Notes under the pieces: model-generated
What the model was told of the DNA's origin: nothing
The model's database searches: none
The model's input: only the letters and a program-made list of their open reading frames with translations
Origin: Sphagnum compactum
Lineage: Eukaryota; Bryophyta; Sphagnopsida; Sphagnales
Direction of reading: 5' to 3'
Assembly: GCA_965153455.1 (NCBI GenBank)
Contig: OZ234494.1
Span: 20,708,001 to 20,772,000 of the forward strand
DNA length: 64,000 nt
Translations under genes and position numbers: made by a program
Part shown: positions 1-11,400 of the stretch, piece by piece
Layout of the letters: each line of letters opens with the position of its first letter
How positions within the stretch are numbered: the stretch's first letter is position 1

Positions 1-8
1 TGAGCCCA

Positions 9-1361
9 TTATAGATAAAGAAGGGAGTCCTCACCATTGTCTAGGCAGTCAAGTGTGAAACCTGTGTATGAGTTTTCCAGAATAGAATAATGACATTCCC
101 ATGCCCACATGAGAACTTTTTTCTTGAGTAACGACCCTGAATGCCACATAGGTCGTAGAATAGATGCCAAATCCTCCATCACATAGTATAAAATTCCAAT
201 AAGCGAATCCAACACCCTCTTAACCACTTCCTGGTGTTCAGGATTCTCTGAATTAGCTTTGAAGGAGGAAACATCATCTTCAAGTGTTGGTTGTTCATCA
301 TCATTAAAATCTTCTGAAATTGTCAAAAACAAAATCTTCGCATATTTAGTTATACCTCCCTCTTCTGTTTTCAAGAGATGTTGCATGCGTGATAGGTTAT
401 CAACAAACTCCTTATCTTGGCTAACATGTTCCAGCTTTTCTACCAATTTAGGGTAATGTTCAATCATTGAGTAATCATTGCCAAAATGAAAGTGCCATGT
501 TGCTTTCAAGGCCAACACAATAAGAGGAGGCCTCAAGGGTTTGGTCCTATGGGCTTTGCGATATTTGAGAAACTTGCAGATCACATCAAATTCTTCTTTA
601 GTGTGTTTCCAAGGACGGTCAGGAAAATTTGAGGGACGGAGTTCAGGGAAATCCCTAAGTAGGCAAAAAAGAGGAGACCAACCCCACAACTCATCTTCTA
701 CTTCAAGTGCATGCTGTTGCATCATGTCCTTGTCACCTTCAACCTCCACATGCTCATGGTTCTCAGAGCCCATGGCAAGCCCACTTCTATCAACAGTCTC
801 AGTGACTTCAAACACATCCAAGTTACATATAGGGCTTCTTTCTCTATTGGAGGATGCTCCCTTATCTTCTAATAAGACGTTGGATATGCTTGGAGTGGTC
901 ATCACAAGTGCTTGGGTTTGTGTATCTTGCAGCAATTGGTGTAGATTGTCTTTAATAGTGTGAGGCATGCCATCTTCCTCTACAGAGGCCATGGGACCTT
1001 TACGTTTCCCCAATCGGCCTTTCACAATAGCTTGTTGGTCTTTCATCACAATGCGTTGCCCTTTGCCCACAATTGGATATTGTTTCAATCGGTGCCCTAT
1101 AGTATGACAGTCTTTATATCGATGGTAGTTAAGGCTAGGCCTACATTGAAAGACCTCTTTGCAGTATATGCATCTCCATTTATGACGCTTCTGGCCTTGT
1201 TCCTTGGGCACCTTGCATTTCTCATAACACTCTTTCAATAATTTGTAATATTCCTTGTCTTCATACATGTCAGTCCATGTCTCCTTGCCATACTTTGTGG
1301 TACTCTCCTTCATGATGGCAACCAAAACACAAAAATGCTGCACATGCCACAGAATTGCCAT
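9..1361 (-). CDS. C2H2 zinc-finger protein, intact copy A
   Basis: This open frame encodes 450 residues from the ATG at 1361. The frame stays open for 17 more codons upstream with no ATG, and the same methionine context is kept in copy C, so I chose 1361. Residues 64-86 form a complete C2H2 finger (C64, C67, H80, H86, with F71 and L77 as core residues). A basic stretch follows (about 90-122, with GRLGKRKG), a possible nuclear signal. The middle is acidic and low in complexity (about 150-225). A conserved C-terminal block runs from WGWSPLFCLLRDFPE (about 226-240) to about residue 400. I do not recognise that block. A nuclear nucleic-acid-binding role is inferred from the single finger only. 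Copies B and C are broken paralogues. The frame could also be an old transposon-encoded protein, but no catalytic transposase motif is visible. The stop lies 9 bases from the window edge. Confidence 0.7.
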   Translation of the reverse strand: MAILWHVQHFCVLVAIMKESTTKYGKETWTDMYEDKEYYKLLKECYEKCKVPKEQGQKRHKWRCIYCKEVFQCRPSLNYHRYKDCHTIGHRLKQYPIVGKGQRIVMKDQQAIVKGRLGKRKGPMASVEEDGMPHTIKDNLHQLLQDTQTQALVMTTPSISNVLLEDKGASSNRERSPICNLDVFEVTETVDRSGLAMGSENHEHVEVEGDKDMMQQHALEVEDELWGWSPLFCLLRDFPELRPSNFPDRPWKHTKEEFDVICKFLKYRKAHRTKPLRPPLIVLALKATWHFHFGNDYSMIEHYPKLVEKLEHVSQDKEFVDNLSRMQHLLKTEEGGITKYAKILFLTISEDFNDDEQPTLEDDVSSFKANSENPEHQEVVKRVLDSLIGILYYVMEDLASILRPMWHSGSLLKKKVLMWAWECHYSILENSYTGFTLDCLDNGEDSLLYL

Positions 1362-1402
1362 TATTATCAAACATGGTGCAAAGATGCCACGATCACCACA
1401 AA

Positions 1403-3865
1403 ACTGACACAAATCTTCAACACCATTTTAAGTTCATTCCTTCGAGTCTGGAAACTCATATAAGAGTCTATGTCAATGTTGGGGAACTAAATAAATTTGG
1501 AATCTGTGTAGGATGCCTCTTGAGAAAATCAATCAAGAGTTCAGGAGGGCACACAAACATGCACCCACAACTGTATAAAAAATCTCACTCTTGGTGTAGA
1601 TGTCAATGTTGAGCACCTATAGTTAGCTGCATTCTTTTAGACCACTGTCCCATATAACTTGTCAGCATAACTTCTAAAGTCTTTTGAGACACATGACAGA
1701 ACTTCTGCCCACAAGCAGAAGTTACATGGGTATTGTCATAGGGAACATAGGGCATTGCCAACACCCATGCAAAACCTGGCACTCCTTATGCCAACCAATT
1801 CAATGAGCATCCTGATCACTCTCCAAGCAGCTTTTTGTATGTTACCATATTAGAAATATGTTGGAAATTAACCACAAAGAGCATCAGAATAAGTCCCATT
1901 TCATGATCTGTATCTGACACACATGGCAAACAAAGAAACGTGACAGGGTTCAGCTCCACCCCTTCCTTCGTAGAATCTCTAGAGGGAATGCTACTGCCGT
2001 CTGCCCCTTGTCCACAATTTCCAGAACAGATGCCATTATTCCCGACACTTCTACACCTCCTGTTCAACAATATTGTGCAGGCATCTACTCTGATCCCTAC
2101 ATTTAGGAGTCAGGTCCGTGAGATACTAAGTTTGCCCAGTAAATTGGGATCATGATCATACAAGATGCTCTCATTAAAGCTAATGGCGGTGAACAGGTAT
2201 GCATATCAGCCAGACAGTTCTCACTGTTCAAGCCTAGCCCCAATACCCATATCTAAGCTCTCGTGTTCCATTCACTTAAGCTTGGGGCTTTGCTATTTTC
2301 TTTAAAGTCTCAGATCTGGTCACTTGCATGCTCATCTGTACAACTCGAACATCACAAAATGACAATTAAACAAAATCACACTATGGTTCTTTGAAACATG
2401 GCTCCTGATGATCATAGACATCTGCAACTCACCCAGGTTTATCTCATACATCCCCATAAGCAAGAGAGGCAAATCTAAGCATATTGAGGTGTTGAGTCTC
2501 AAACATTGTGCATCAGAAATGCATTTATACGTAACATGCTCTGACATCCCTACAAAAGTCGAAGCTGGAATGGTTCCACGATTGATTCTATAGTGGAAAT
2601 AAGGCCTCTATGAAGTAATCGTTATGAGAAATGGTTGGCCGTGACTTCCATGAATAGCCTACAAGAAAGGTGAGAGTCTGAAAGTGGAAATATGCATGTT
2701 GTGCTCTTCAATGCTTGCAAGAATCCTCTAGTTCATTCTCAGTTTTCTGAGAAGAAAAACTCAAACAGCTACTTGGGCTGTTTTTACTCTCCAAGTCGTC
2801 ATACAACTCCTAACTGGGCCCTAACTCCTCACTCAGCTCTAAAATGTAAGTTTCTCTACAAGAATCAATTCCTAATGCAACGAGCGAAACGCGAGGACTT
2901 CCTTCCGTGTCCACAGTTTACAGTTTGAATACTACCTTCCGTTTCCAAACGCATCAGCCTTCTTCGTGCCAAAAACAAGATAATTTTCTCAGGAGACCTC
3001 AATCCTCAATTGCGACAGAGCTGATCTGGAAAAGAGACTCACCGGGAGTTTTCCTGGGATGTGCTTATGCTACACGCGCGTCCTAATCTCCCGTCGGGTT
3101 TCAAAGTGGCGACGAAAGCAATTTAGAATCCCGCTCCCCCGCTGTTCGATACCATCCCCTACAGTTAAAACTTGTTTGTCGTTTTCAGCGCTTCGCTTCT
3201 GAATCCCCCTCCTTCCTGTTCTCCTGTAAAAAGAACAGAGAGACAAGCATGATGATGAGGTTGTAGCTCAAAAGTCTCAGGTTTCAATCAAAGCTGTAAA
3301 CTTCCAAATAGCCCCCAAAAAAAGATGTTTTGGACCCAATTCTTCACCACAAAATGCACTTCCACGACATAACCCTGATGTCCGAAACTCTCAAGTCACA
3401 AAAGAAAGAATCCATATCCGGGGGATTTCAATGTGTAGTGGCAAGTGTTACCGACGTTGATTCTTGTGGCACTTAGACTATTTCCTACCCAATGAGGTGA
3501 AGAGCCTACATGAGAAACTGACATATCTTTGCAGGTTTAAGACAGAACGCATCATGCTATTTGCGCTGCATCTCTACACCCCTTTCAACTCGATGATGAG
3601 TGCTAAAAAAAAACCACCTAGAAAAAACCAAGCCAGATCTGTCCTCAGAAGTACACATCTAGGAAAAAACATCCAGATTAACATCGAGAAGCAAAATTCT
3701 AGATCAAAGCAAGTGCTCATCACCAGTACCATAGGTGAGGAAGAACAACCCGCAAAGGAAGTCAAGGATGCAAATGAATTCGGAACTTGGCGACGCCAGA
3801 CTGGTTGGAGAAAATTTTCTAGAGAGCAGAGGAGAGAGCTGTAGTAGAATACATACAAGACCATC
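1403..3865 (-). promoter_or_regulatory. Duplicated upstream/leader region of zinc-finger copy A
   Basis: This block is present again, closely matching, at 50,390-52,865 upstream of copy C, and the match ends near 3865/52,880. On the - strand a pyrimidine-rich acceptor (TTTTTACAG) at 3224 and a donor (GTGAGT) at 3042 define a candidate 181-nt exon, and both sites are kept in the other copy. A second acceptor (GTGTCAG) at 1404 would open the coding exon. The GC-richer stretch 2880-3230 is consistent with a 5' leader. I infer that transcription starts further right, perhaps near 3850. Several short frames here are not shared in frame between the two copies and are not called as genes. Confidence 0.5.
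3043..3223 (-). other. Putative 5' noncoding exon of zinc-finger copy A
   Basis: Candidate exon bounded on the - strand by a TTTTTACAG acceptor and a GTGAGT donor. The equivalent interval at 52,068-52,249 keeps both signals and is one base longer. The reading frames differ between the copies, so a noncoding leader exon is more likely than coding sequence. No transcript evidence is available. Confidence 0.4.
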
Positions 3866-4600
3866 TCGTCTCTTGTTAAATAGGCAAAGCTGGGTGCTGT
3901 TTTAACATGTTAAACATAGGTTCCAGGTAGTGTGTTGGACATGGTAAACAGGATGGAAACAGGATGGACATGTTCACCATGTACTTAGCCAAGGTTGAGT
4001 GTTGAACATACTCAGTGTTCGTTTTCTTCGATATTTCTATAGGGAACTATGACGCCATTAAGAGAAGGACAACAGGTCCAATGTGGAATCATCGGAGCTG
4101 AACCACTAATTATGTGCCATATTTTCGGGTGCATTACACTGACTTTTGGCACACTTCTTACTTAAAGTAAACAACATGACTCTCAGGAGATATTCTGGGG
4201 TACTTATTCTGTTTCATATTAATTAGTTGGGGGTGCCTCAGAAGTCCAACTTTTTTTTTTTTGCAATGAGCCAATTTGATTGGCCCATCACAAAAAAAAA
4301 AGTTGAAACTACAAAGGCTCCCCAATATAGAAGATTCTATGGAAACGTGGAGTGCCTGCCCCTTTGGCCCACCTATATAGGTGAGAAGGCAAAACGTATG
4401 GGATACTTAAAAGAAAAAAAATGAAGGCACTTTGAGTGCATGGTGAGCCTTCCCATTGGGTTCATGAAATTCTTATCACCATTTTTGGCCTGGGCTCATA
4501 TCCGCACTATGAACTGGGGGTACTTATTTATTTATGGATATGAAGAAAGGGGATGGGCTGCTACTATGTTATTAAGTTATTACTCCTTTTCACCAGGTTT
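3866..4600. other. Unannotated intergenic stretch
   Basis: AT-rich sequence with A/T homopolymers near 4250 and 4295. It begins where the duplicated zinc-finger block ends. Phrases built on 'gttggacatg' recur here and elsewhere in the window (29.5 kb, 54.2 kb), suggesting scraps of a dispersed repeat. I see no gene. Confidence 0.3.
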
Positions 4601-4870
4601 TTCTGGACATTTTCCCATTCATTGGATTTACTTGAAATGGGTCCGGGTGCGATTGTGGGACATGTTTGGAATTATTATGTCTGGTTTTCTGTACATTTTC
4701 CCATGGGATTTCCTTGGAATGGGCCAGTGTGCTGGGTTGTGGGACACATCTTGAAAAGAACCAAAATTTCCTTCCTGAAAACAAGTTGGTTGCAAGGTTG
4801 GATTGATAGAACAACCCCTGGCCAACCAACCTGGTTTTGTTTAGTAGAAGGGTCTAAATGTAGGCTTGAG
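4600..4870. repeat. Dispersed repeat, copy 1 (partner at 53.09-53.27 kb)
   Basis: The stretch from 'ctggttttctgtacattttc' onward matches 53,088-53,275 closely, including a shared run from the ggttggattgatagaacaacccc segment to the 'aaatgtag' end. The 53-kb copy continues into sequence also found at 25.0-25.29 kb, so all three are parts of one longer interspersed element of unknown class. The overlapping frames on both strands are by-products of the repeat. Confidence 0.6.
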
Positions 4871-5639
4871 TGACCCAGCACCCACCAGTGCACCATCCAA
4901 AAAATCCCGTTCTGGAATTTCATGGATGGGATGAAACTGTCCCCCAGGGGTCAGTTTACTTGGTCAGTACTTTTGTTTTTCCTCGCTCTCAATTTTTCTC
5001 CTGGGCCTTTTTTTCCTCTCGTTTTTTCTTTTCTTTTGTCCCACCATCCTTGAACTCAAGTTTTTTTTCTGGGAACTCCTACCTACTCCTCCAACCTACC
5101 TACCTCCTTTCCACCACCCAACCCATCTACCTCCCTCTGTCCCATTTGCGCTCACTTCCACCAATGCTCTTCTCGCCATCGCCAGTAGCAATGCGCAATC
5201 CACCATTGCAAGAGGAGCTTAAAAGCATAGGAGGAGGGCAAGAGGAGCTCTTGAGCTTACGAGCAACGCAAGATGAGAAGGTAAGCTCCTCTTTTCTCCT
5301 CTTTTTTTGGAAATGTTTTTGATAGAAGAAAAAGAAAACCGCACCATCATCATCATCTTCTCTTCTCTTCTTTTGTTACAGAGAAGACGACTACAATGGT
5401 GCCATCATCTTATCTTTTCTTCTCAGCTTCTTTTGGTGTTTTGCAAGCAAAAAAAAAAAAACAACGAGCAATTGCATTGCTCATATTCGTTCTCATGTTT
5501 TTTTCAAGAAAAACCACGATGAATCTCATCGTCTCTGTTTTTTTCTATTGCCAAGATTACAACAACATCAATGTCATTGTTGTCATCTTTTTTTTTTTGC
5601 TACCAAGAGGACGACAACATCACCATCTGTCGTCATCCT

Positions 5640-6460
5640 TTTCTTCTGGTGTGGTCTTGTAGGAACACGAAGAGAGATGATCGTAATGTTTTTTTTTTTT
5701 CGTTGTTGTTGTGAAGAAGACGACGAAAACTTGTGTCATCGTTGTCCTCTTTTGGTGTGGTCTTGTAAGAATGTGGGGACAGACAATGAGCAGTGCATTG
5801 CGCGCATTCCTTGTCGTCATTTAAAAAAAAATTTTGTTGCAAATAAAACGACAACAACATTATCGTCGTCTTCTTTTTCTTTTTGATGTGAAGAGGACGA
5901 TGATGACACATGGTGTCATCATCCTCCTCTTCTGGTGTGGTCTTGTAGGAATGTGGGGAAAGATGTCGAGCAACGTGTTGCTTATTGTTTTTTTTCTGTT
6001 GTGAAAAAGACAATGATGATGGCATTAATGTCATCGTCGCCTTCTTTTTTTTGCTATAAAGAAGACGACAACATCATGCCATCATTGTTCTCTTATGGTG
6101 TGGTTTTACAGAAGTGCAAGGAGAGATGACAAACAACACTGCACGCACTGCTTTTTGTCATTTTTTTGTTGCGATAAAGATGACGACCGCAATGTCATCG
6201 TCATTTTTTTCTTTTTGTTGCAAAGAGGACAATGATAGCACCGTGTGCAGTCATCGTCCTCTTCTCGTGTGGTCTTGCAGGAATGTGGGGAGAGACACAC
6301 GTTACCATCATCATTTTTATTTTTCTTTTGTTGTTACAAAGAAGACGAAGAAGATAACAATTGCAATGTCATCATCATTTTTTTTTTAAAAATTCTGCAA
6401 AGAGAACGATGACAACACTGTGTGCTGTCATCATCCTCTTCTAGTGTTTTGCTATTGGTG
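5640..6460. repeat. Degenerate tandem repeat inside the pseudogene intron
   Basis: A motif close to 'ggtgtggtcttgtaggaatg' recurs at about 5649, 5754, 5934, 6097 and 6267, spaced roughly 105 to 180 bases. Between the copies lie GACGA- and CATCATC-rich stretches and T-runs. The array lies wholly inside the predicted intron (5281-6542). It generates open frames on both strands that should not be read as genes. Confidence 0.65.
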
Positions 6461-7001
6461 TTGGTTGAGCATGATGTTATCATTGGCATTTTTTATTTTT
6501 TTTTGGTATATAATTTTATTTTTATTGTTGTGTTTGTGTTAGATGCAAACTCAAACAAGAACAAAAAATGGTGGAGCAAATCAACAAGTTTCAACTAAAG
6601 ATGGCATGGGAGGTGAAGGAGATTTGGAGGCAATGGTGGTGGGACAGGAAATGTACGTATCAGCTAAAGATGGCATAGGAGGTGGAGGTTTAAAAGCAGG
6701 GGTGGTGGGATAGGAAATGTAAATATTAATTGAAGATGTGATTGCATTGGTTGGTCCTGAAATTGTCCAGGAGCAAGTGCAAGCAAGTGGGGACATAAGA
6801 GAAACATCTATTGTAAATGTAGATAAAATTGAGACATATTTGGAAAAAAATATTTTGATGATAGAGAGACAAGAAAATGTAATTCCACCTCTACTATTAG
6901 AAGGAGACAATACAAATGAGGATGTTGAACCTCATGCCCAAATTGATGGAAGTGATATATTGAACTTCCTTTATAATTTATTACCCCACCCATCTTCTTA
7001 A

Positions 7002-7402
7002 ATGGAGAGGATGGGGGTTTTTTTTTTGTCAATGTTTTTGTTGCAATACATTTGTTAATTCTACTTTTTAAACCCCCCTTTTGCCCCACTTTCCTTCTCC
7101 ATGTGAAAGGGTGGGTGGGGCATTTTTTTGGGTGAAAGTCTAAAAGCATTACCCCAAGCCTTTGTAGGTGACTTTTTATCTAGAATTAAATTTTGAACAT
7201 TGTGTTCTAACAATACCTTGGTCTTGTGTTTTGGATTTTTTAATGCAATACCTTCACCTTGTGTTTTTGATCTTTATCCTTCTAAACAATATCCTCATCC
7301 TTAAGTTTAGATCTTCTATCTATTTATGCAATATCCTCATTATACATGGGCTAACCTTCAAATATAATGTTAACTGTTGTTTTATTTATTTTTTGATTTC
7401 AG
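7002..7402. other. Probable second intron of the split pseudogene
   Basis: Begins after the exon 2 stop and ends at a T-rich TTTCAG acceptor. It contains poly-T at 7019-7028 and a C/T-rich stretch (about 7068-7100) resembling one at 21,985-22,020. No coding signal seen. Confidence 0.35.
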
Positions 7403-8015
7403 ATGTGGTTGCCCTTCCCCAGGTTGCCATAGATGGTGTGCACTAGGCAAAAGATGGGCCCAAATTTTCTTGAAACGTTGATGGGTGCAATGCATCTTAT
7501 GTAACCAAATATAATTTGGTGCGGCATTTGTGGGTGCATCATAGTGTTACCATGGAGTTGGGCAAGCTTGAAAGCCCATCTATTCGAAAGTAGGGCCCGA
7601 GGGTTCAAAATCATGTGGCAATGAATGCGTGGGTCTTGAACAACCCTTTGGCCTGGTTTCGTTACAATGAGCAAAAGGCTATAGCTAGGGCTAGGAAGCA
7701 TGCATTCTTGGAATGGGATAGGCTCCAAGATGATTTGCAATACACACTTAAGGTGCCTAAGCCCGCATTTGTGAGCTAGCCTCTAGCCACATTCTTCGGC
7801 TTCTTGGCATGACTGCATGGGGTGTGGGGGCCATCCCTTTCAATGTGTAGGTTAAGTTGGAGTGCGATGAGGACCTTGCACTTGTGATTCAAGCAATTTG
7901 AACCGGGTATGCAAAGGCGCTCAGAGGTGTTTGGATGGAGCACGACTAGAAGTTTGCATCAAATAAGACAATGCGGCATAAGGAAATTGCCTCTTTATGC
8001 ATACCATGATTTAAA

Positions 8016-8640
8016 AATGATTCATGGTCGATAAGTTTCCAACAATGCCATATTGAATTTTATTTGAATTCTAGGTTTTAAAATTCATATGCAATATTTA
8101 TTCTATTGTGTTGTTTATTTCAAGGTTTGAAGCACCACCATGGAGGTGTTTATAATTAATGTTATGGACGCAACATTGGCCAATCATGGGGTTTTCATGT
8201 AACAACACGCCCATGATGTAGAGGTTACATTAGTGTAGTACAAGACGGCCAATGGGATCCATCCCCCTTTGGTAGTGACATAGATTAATTTATCCCATAG
8301 TTTATCTCACTTTTGATTAGGGTGTTGTTTTGGTCCTCAAGATTTAAGGCGGCAATTTATTTTTGAAGCAACCACATATTTACCATTATGACATGTTCCC
8401 CATTTTAAATTGGGGTTGTTTCGGACTTGGTCATTTTTTGCACATTTTCGTAACACATGTCACCCATTTTTTTATTTAAGACATTTTACTTTCATTTTGC
8501 ACCATCTTATATTAGTTGGAAATACATTCTCACATATTCTTATATGTATGCTTGATAAATTTATCAAAATAATGATTGTAGTCTTGCACTCAAACAAAAA
8601 AATTATTTTTTACCCCCAAAAATTAAAAGTTCAAACCTAA
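8016..8640. other. AT-rich intergenic stretch
   Basis: No supported gene. The only long frame (8410-8640, +) lacks recognisable motifs and runs into the repeat field that follows. Confidence 0.3.
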
Positions 8641-9480
8641 AAATTAAAGCAATACCCTCATGAAGGTATTATTTAAACCCAAAAATTGAATTAATTTTGT
8701 CCAAGCTATTGGAAAGGGTATTGCTTAAGCCCAAAATTACTCAATGCACATGCAATACCCCTGTTAGGGTATATTAAAAATCCTTTGGGTTCCATAACAT
8801 ATTAAAAAAGTCTTAGAAGGGTATTGCATAGCCCTAACAAAACCTAGAAGGAACACAATACCCTCATGAGCATATTCTTTAATAATATGGATTAAATTAT
8901 TTTAGTCCAAGCTATTGGAGGGGTATTGCTTATGCCCATAATTACTCAACAGGTGTGCAATACCTTTCTTAGGGTATATAAAAAATCTTTTAGGCTCCAT
9001 AACATATTTAAAGAGTCTGAGAGGGGTATTACATAGCCTTAACAAAACCTAGAAAGAACATAATACCCTCATGAAGATAATCTACAAAATAATATGGATT
9101 AAATATCTTAGTCCAAACTATTGGAGGGGTATTACTTATGTTTAGAATTATTCAACGAGTCTGCAATACCTCTCTTAGGGTATGTAAAAAAAAAAATTGG
9201 TCTCCATCACATATTTATTGAAACCTCGAGGGGTATTATTTAAATTTAGAAAGAAAGCAATACCTTATTTGGGGTAATCTACAAACACCATGGGCTCCAT
9301 TAGTTTGGTTTGGGCTATCGAAGGGGTATTGCTCATGCCCAAAAATACTTAATTCACATGCACTACCCCTCTTTAGGTATCCCATAAAACCTTTGGGTTC
9401 CATAACATATCTTTTGGAATTTGGAAAGGTATTGCATAGCCCTAGCAAAACCTAAAATTTTGTGATAATATTGTAAGCCA
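8640..9480 (+). repeat. About 205-bp tandem repeat (GGTATTGC family), forward array
   Basis: The phrase 'ccaagctattggaggggtattgc' and variants recur near 8700, 8906, 9112 and 9308, a period of about 205 bases. Each unit also carries 'ccataacatat' and a 'tagccctaacaaaacctaga' block. Copies are diverged. The family appears in reverse orientation at 10.8-11.4 kb and 22.9-24.3 kb. I see no coding potential; class unknown. Confidence 0.75.
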
Positions 9481-9930
9481 TGAAACAATTTTTTTTAAAA
9501 GATACTTATTCCATGTTCACTACATCATGCCAGACATATTGATTCAAGTAAATGAAGGTAATGCAAAGTTCTTCATATTGATGGTAGAATGTTTACTTGA
9601 ACAAAGATATGGAGTTTAAATGCAATAATTACATCATCTTGGGATATTTGCATTGACCATGAAACGTGGAAGGGTATTGCATAAACTTACCGAAACCAAA
9701 AAGGAATACAATACTTGCACCATATTGTGACAATATCCTAAACCATGATATAAATGAAGGTATTGTCAAGTTAATCAAATTGATGGTAAAAATATAATAA
9801 AAGGTATTGCAAGTACACATTAAAAAAGAATTTGAATAAATGTGGCCAATATACCATCAATATGGCCAATATTGTAATACCTTCATGAAATATACCAACG
9901 ATTTTGCATTGGTCCATTTATGAGTTTGAA
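9390..9930 (+). repeat. Non-tandem extension of the GGTATTGC family
   Basis: Matches 16,620-17,210 in direct orientation, sharing 'gccagacatattgattcaag', the 'gggatatttgcattcacc'-like block and the ordering of short GGTATTGC motifs. It also matches 22,990-23,130 in inverted orientation. So the element has a longer body beyond its tandem array. Confidence 0.65.
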
Positions 9931-10790
9931 AATATCTTTCCACTATATTTAATGTTTATTTAAAAATTTAACATAATTTTTTATTAAGATATTATATATC
10001 TAAGAATGCAACAAATTTAATAAATACAATTTAATTCAATAGAGATTTTTAAAACTTTATTCGTATGTCTATGGACTTATTAATAAAGTAATGAGCATAT
10101 TGCATTTACACTTCAACATTTTTCTCAATACCATCAATGTGACCAATTTTGCAATTTGGTATGATATATTGAACATGGATTAAATATGAGAAAAAAACTC
10201 GATATATTTCATGGTTAATGACATTATGAAAACACAATGAGGGTATTGCAATTACATTTATAAACTTTGTTCAAATAACCCTTATACCATCAATGTGGCT
10301 AGTTTTGCAATACCTTCATTCTAATTTACATTGGTCCATTAATGAATTATTGTCATTTATGATGTTGAAAAAAACTTTAAACTATAATGTTTAATTAAAA
10401 TATTACCTAGTAAAAACAATGAAGCAAATATTATAACTCTAGAAATGGAAAAAAACATAGAATTTCACATATTAATTGATTAATTATATCATGATTTCAA
10501 TTAAAATATTTTCAAAACTAAAAATTGATAAATGATGCACCATTTATATTTTTTGAATCATAGAGAACCATTCATTTATTCAAATAAACTTCACATGTGT
10601 TTTAGGTTTAATAAAAGATGAAGAAAATACATTTTTTAATATGTTTTAATACAAAAGGGAGTACGAATTGAAGTGTGACAATTAGTGATCATCAATGCCA
10701 TTATTTGATATGTTATTCCCTAAATTTCAATTTACATAGAATAAACATTTGATTACATGAATTAATTAAATATACATCATTAATAAGTTA
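9931..10790. other. AT-rich centre of an inverted repeat
   Basis: Lies between the forward array (8.64-9.9 kb) and its reverse partner (10.8-11.4 kb). Strongly AT-rich, with scattered short motifs of the same family ('gggtattgcaattac'). No gene found. Confidence 0.4.
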
Positions 10791-10799
10791 TCTTTTGGA

Positions 10800-11400
10800 C
10801 AGGTTTTGGTAGGGTTATGCAATACCCCAAATAATGTAGAAAGATATGTGATTGACCCAAAATCATTTCTGTGTTACCGAACAAGGGCATTATAATTTTC
10901 ATCCTTTTAACCATGAGCAATACCCCTTGGATAGTTTAAGCGAAAAGTGATTTAACCCATGGTGTTTTATGAAATACCCCAATTAGGGTATTGATTTCCT
11001 TCAAGGTTTTGGTAAGGTTATTGCAATTCACATAGTGTAAAAAACATATGTGATTGACCCCAAAGCATTTTTAGGATACCAGATAAGGGTATTGCAATTT
11101 AATTCCATCCTTTTGGCCATGAGTAATACCCCTCAAATAGCTTAGGTGGAAAATGATTTAGCCCATGGTGTTTTATAAAATACCCCAATTAGGGTATTGA
11201 TTTCCCTTTAGGTTTTTGGTAGTGTTATACAATACCTTGCTAATTATCAAAATATATGTGATTAACCACTCAACATTTTTAGGATACCTTAAGAGGGGTA
11301 TTGCAACTTCATTCCATCTGAAACATTTATTGGATACTCGAAAAAGGGTGTTACACATTTTTGAATTACACAATGTCGGGTATTGTAATTGAATTGGATC
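10800..11400 (-). repeat. GGTATTGC family, reverse array
   Basis: Units read as the reverse complement of the 8.64-9.48 kb array: 'gagcaatacccctt', 'aattagggtattgatttcc' and 'ggttttggtagggttatgca' repeat about 200 bases apart. With the forward array it forms a very large imperfect inverted repeat. Confidence 0.65.

Larger units (their letters stand above)
5164..8015 (+). pseudogene. Split zinc-finger gene relic, three exons
   Basis: Three pieces join in frame by splice signals. Exon 1 (5164-5280) starts with ATG, encodes an acidic segment ending QDEK, and stops at a GTAAGC donor. Exon 2 (6543-7001) follows a T-rich TTAG acceptor; its frame has two internal stops and a 22-residue duplication (KDGMGGEGD and KDGIGGGG halves). 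A third piece begins after a TTTCAG acceptor at 7402. It contains most of a C2H2 finger (C-x3-Y-x5-L-x2-H-x3-H, in TKYNLVRHLWVHH) followed by NEQKAIARARKHA and EWDRLQDDLQYT. The third piece has several stops (for example near 7445, 7472, 7591 and 7778), so the gene is dead. The link between the exon 1-2 pair and the third piece is inference. It may be a captured host gene or a transposon-borne family. Confidence 0.5.

Noticed and set aside
541-1241. Plus-strand frames opposite zinc-finger copy A
   Set aside because: Antisense shadows. Equivalent shadows occur opposite copy C (49,555-50,264) and carry no motif.
2692-2928. 78-codon frame also seen at 51,716
   Set aside because: The start of the frame is shared, but the duplicate extends 53 codons further and the frames end differently. 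It lies within a block that is conserved because of recent duplication. No motif. Left uncalled.
3140-3170. tRNA-like T-arm text (gttcgatacc)
   Set aside because: No matching acceptor, D or anticodon arms around it.
3464-3864. 126-codon frame on + and 96-codon frame on -
   Set aside because: The aligned region at 52,490-52,860 breaks both frames, so they are more likely leader or upstream sequence than coding.
5620-6389. Overlapping open frames on both strands
   Set aside because: They lie in the degenerate intron minisatellite, are compositionally biased (Lys/Thr- or Phe-rich) and have no consistent frame between repeat units.
8640-11400. CRISPR-like spaced repeats
   Set aside because: Units are about 205 bases and diverged throughout, without conserved short repeats and unique spacers; the host is a eukaryote.
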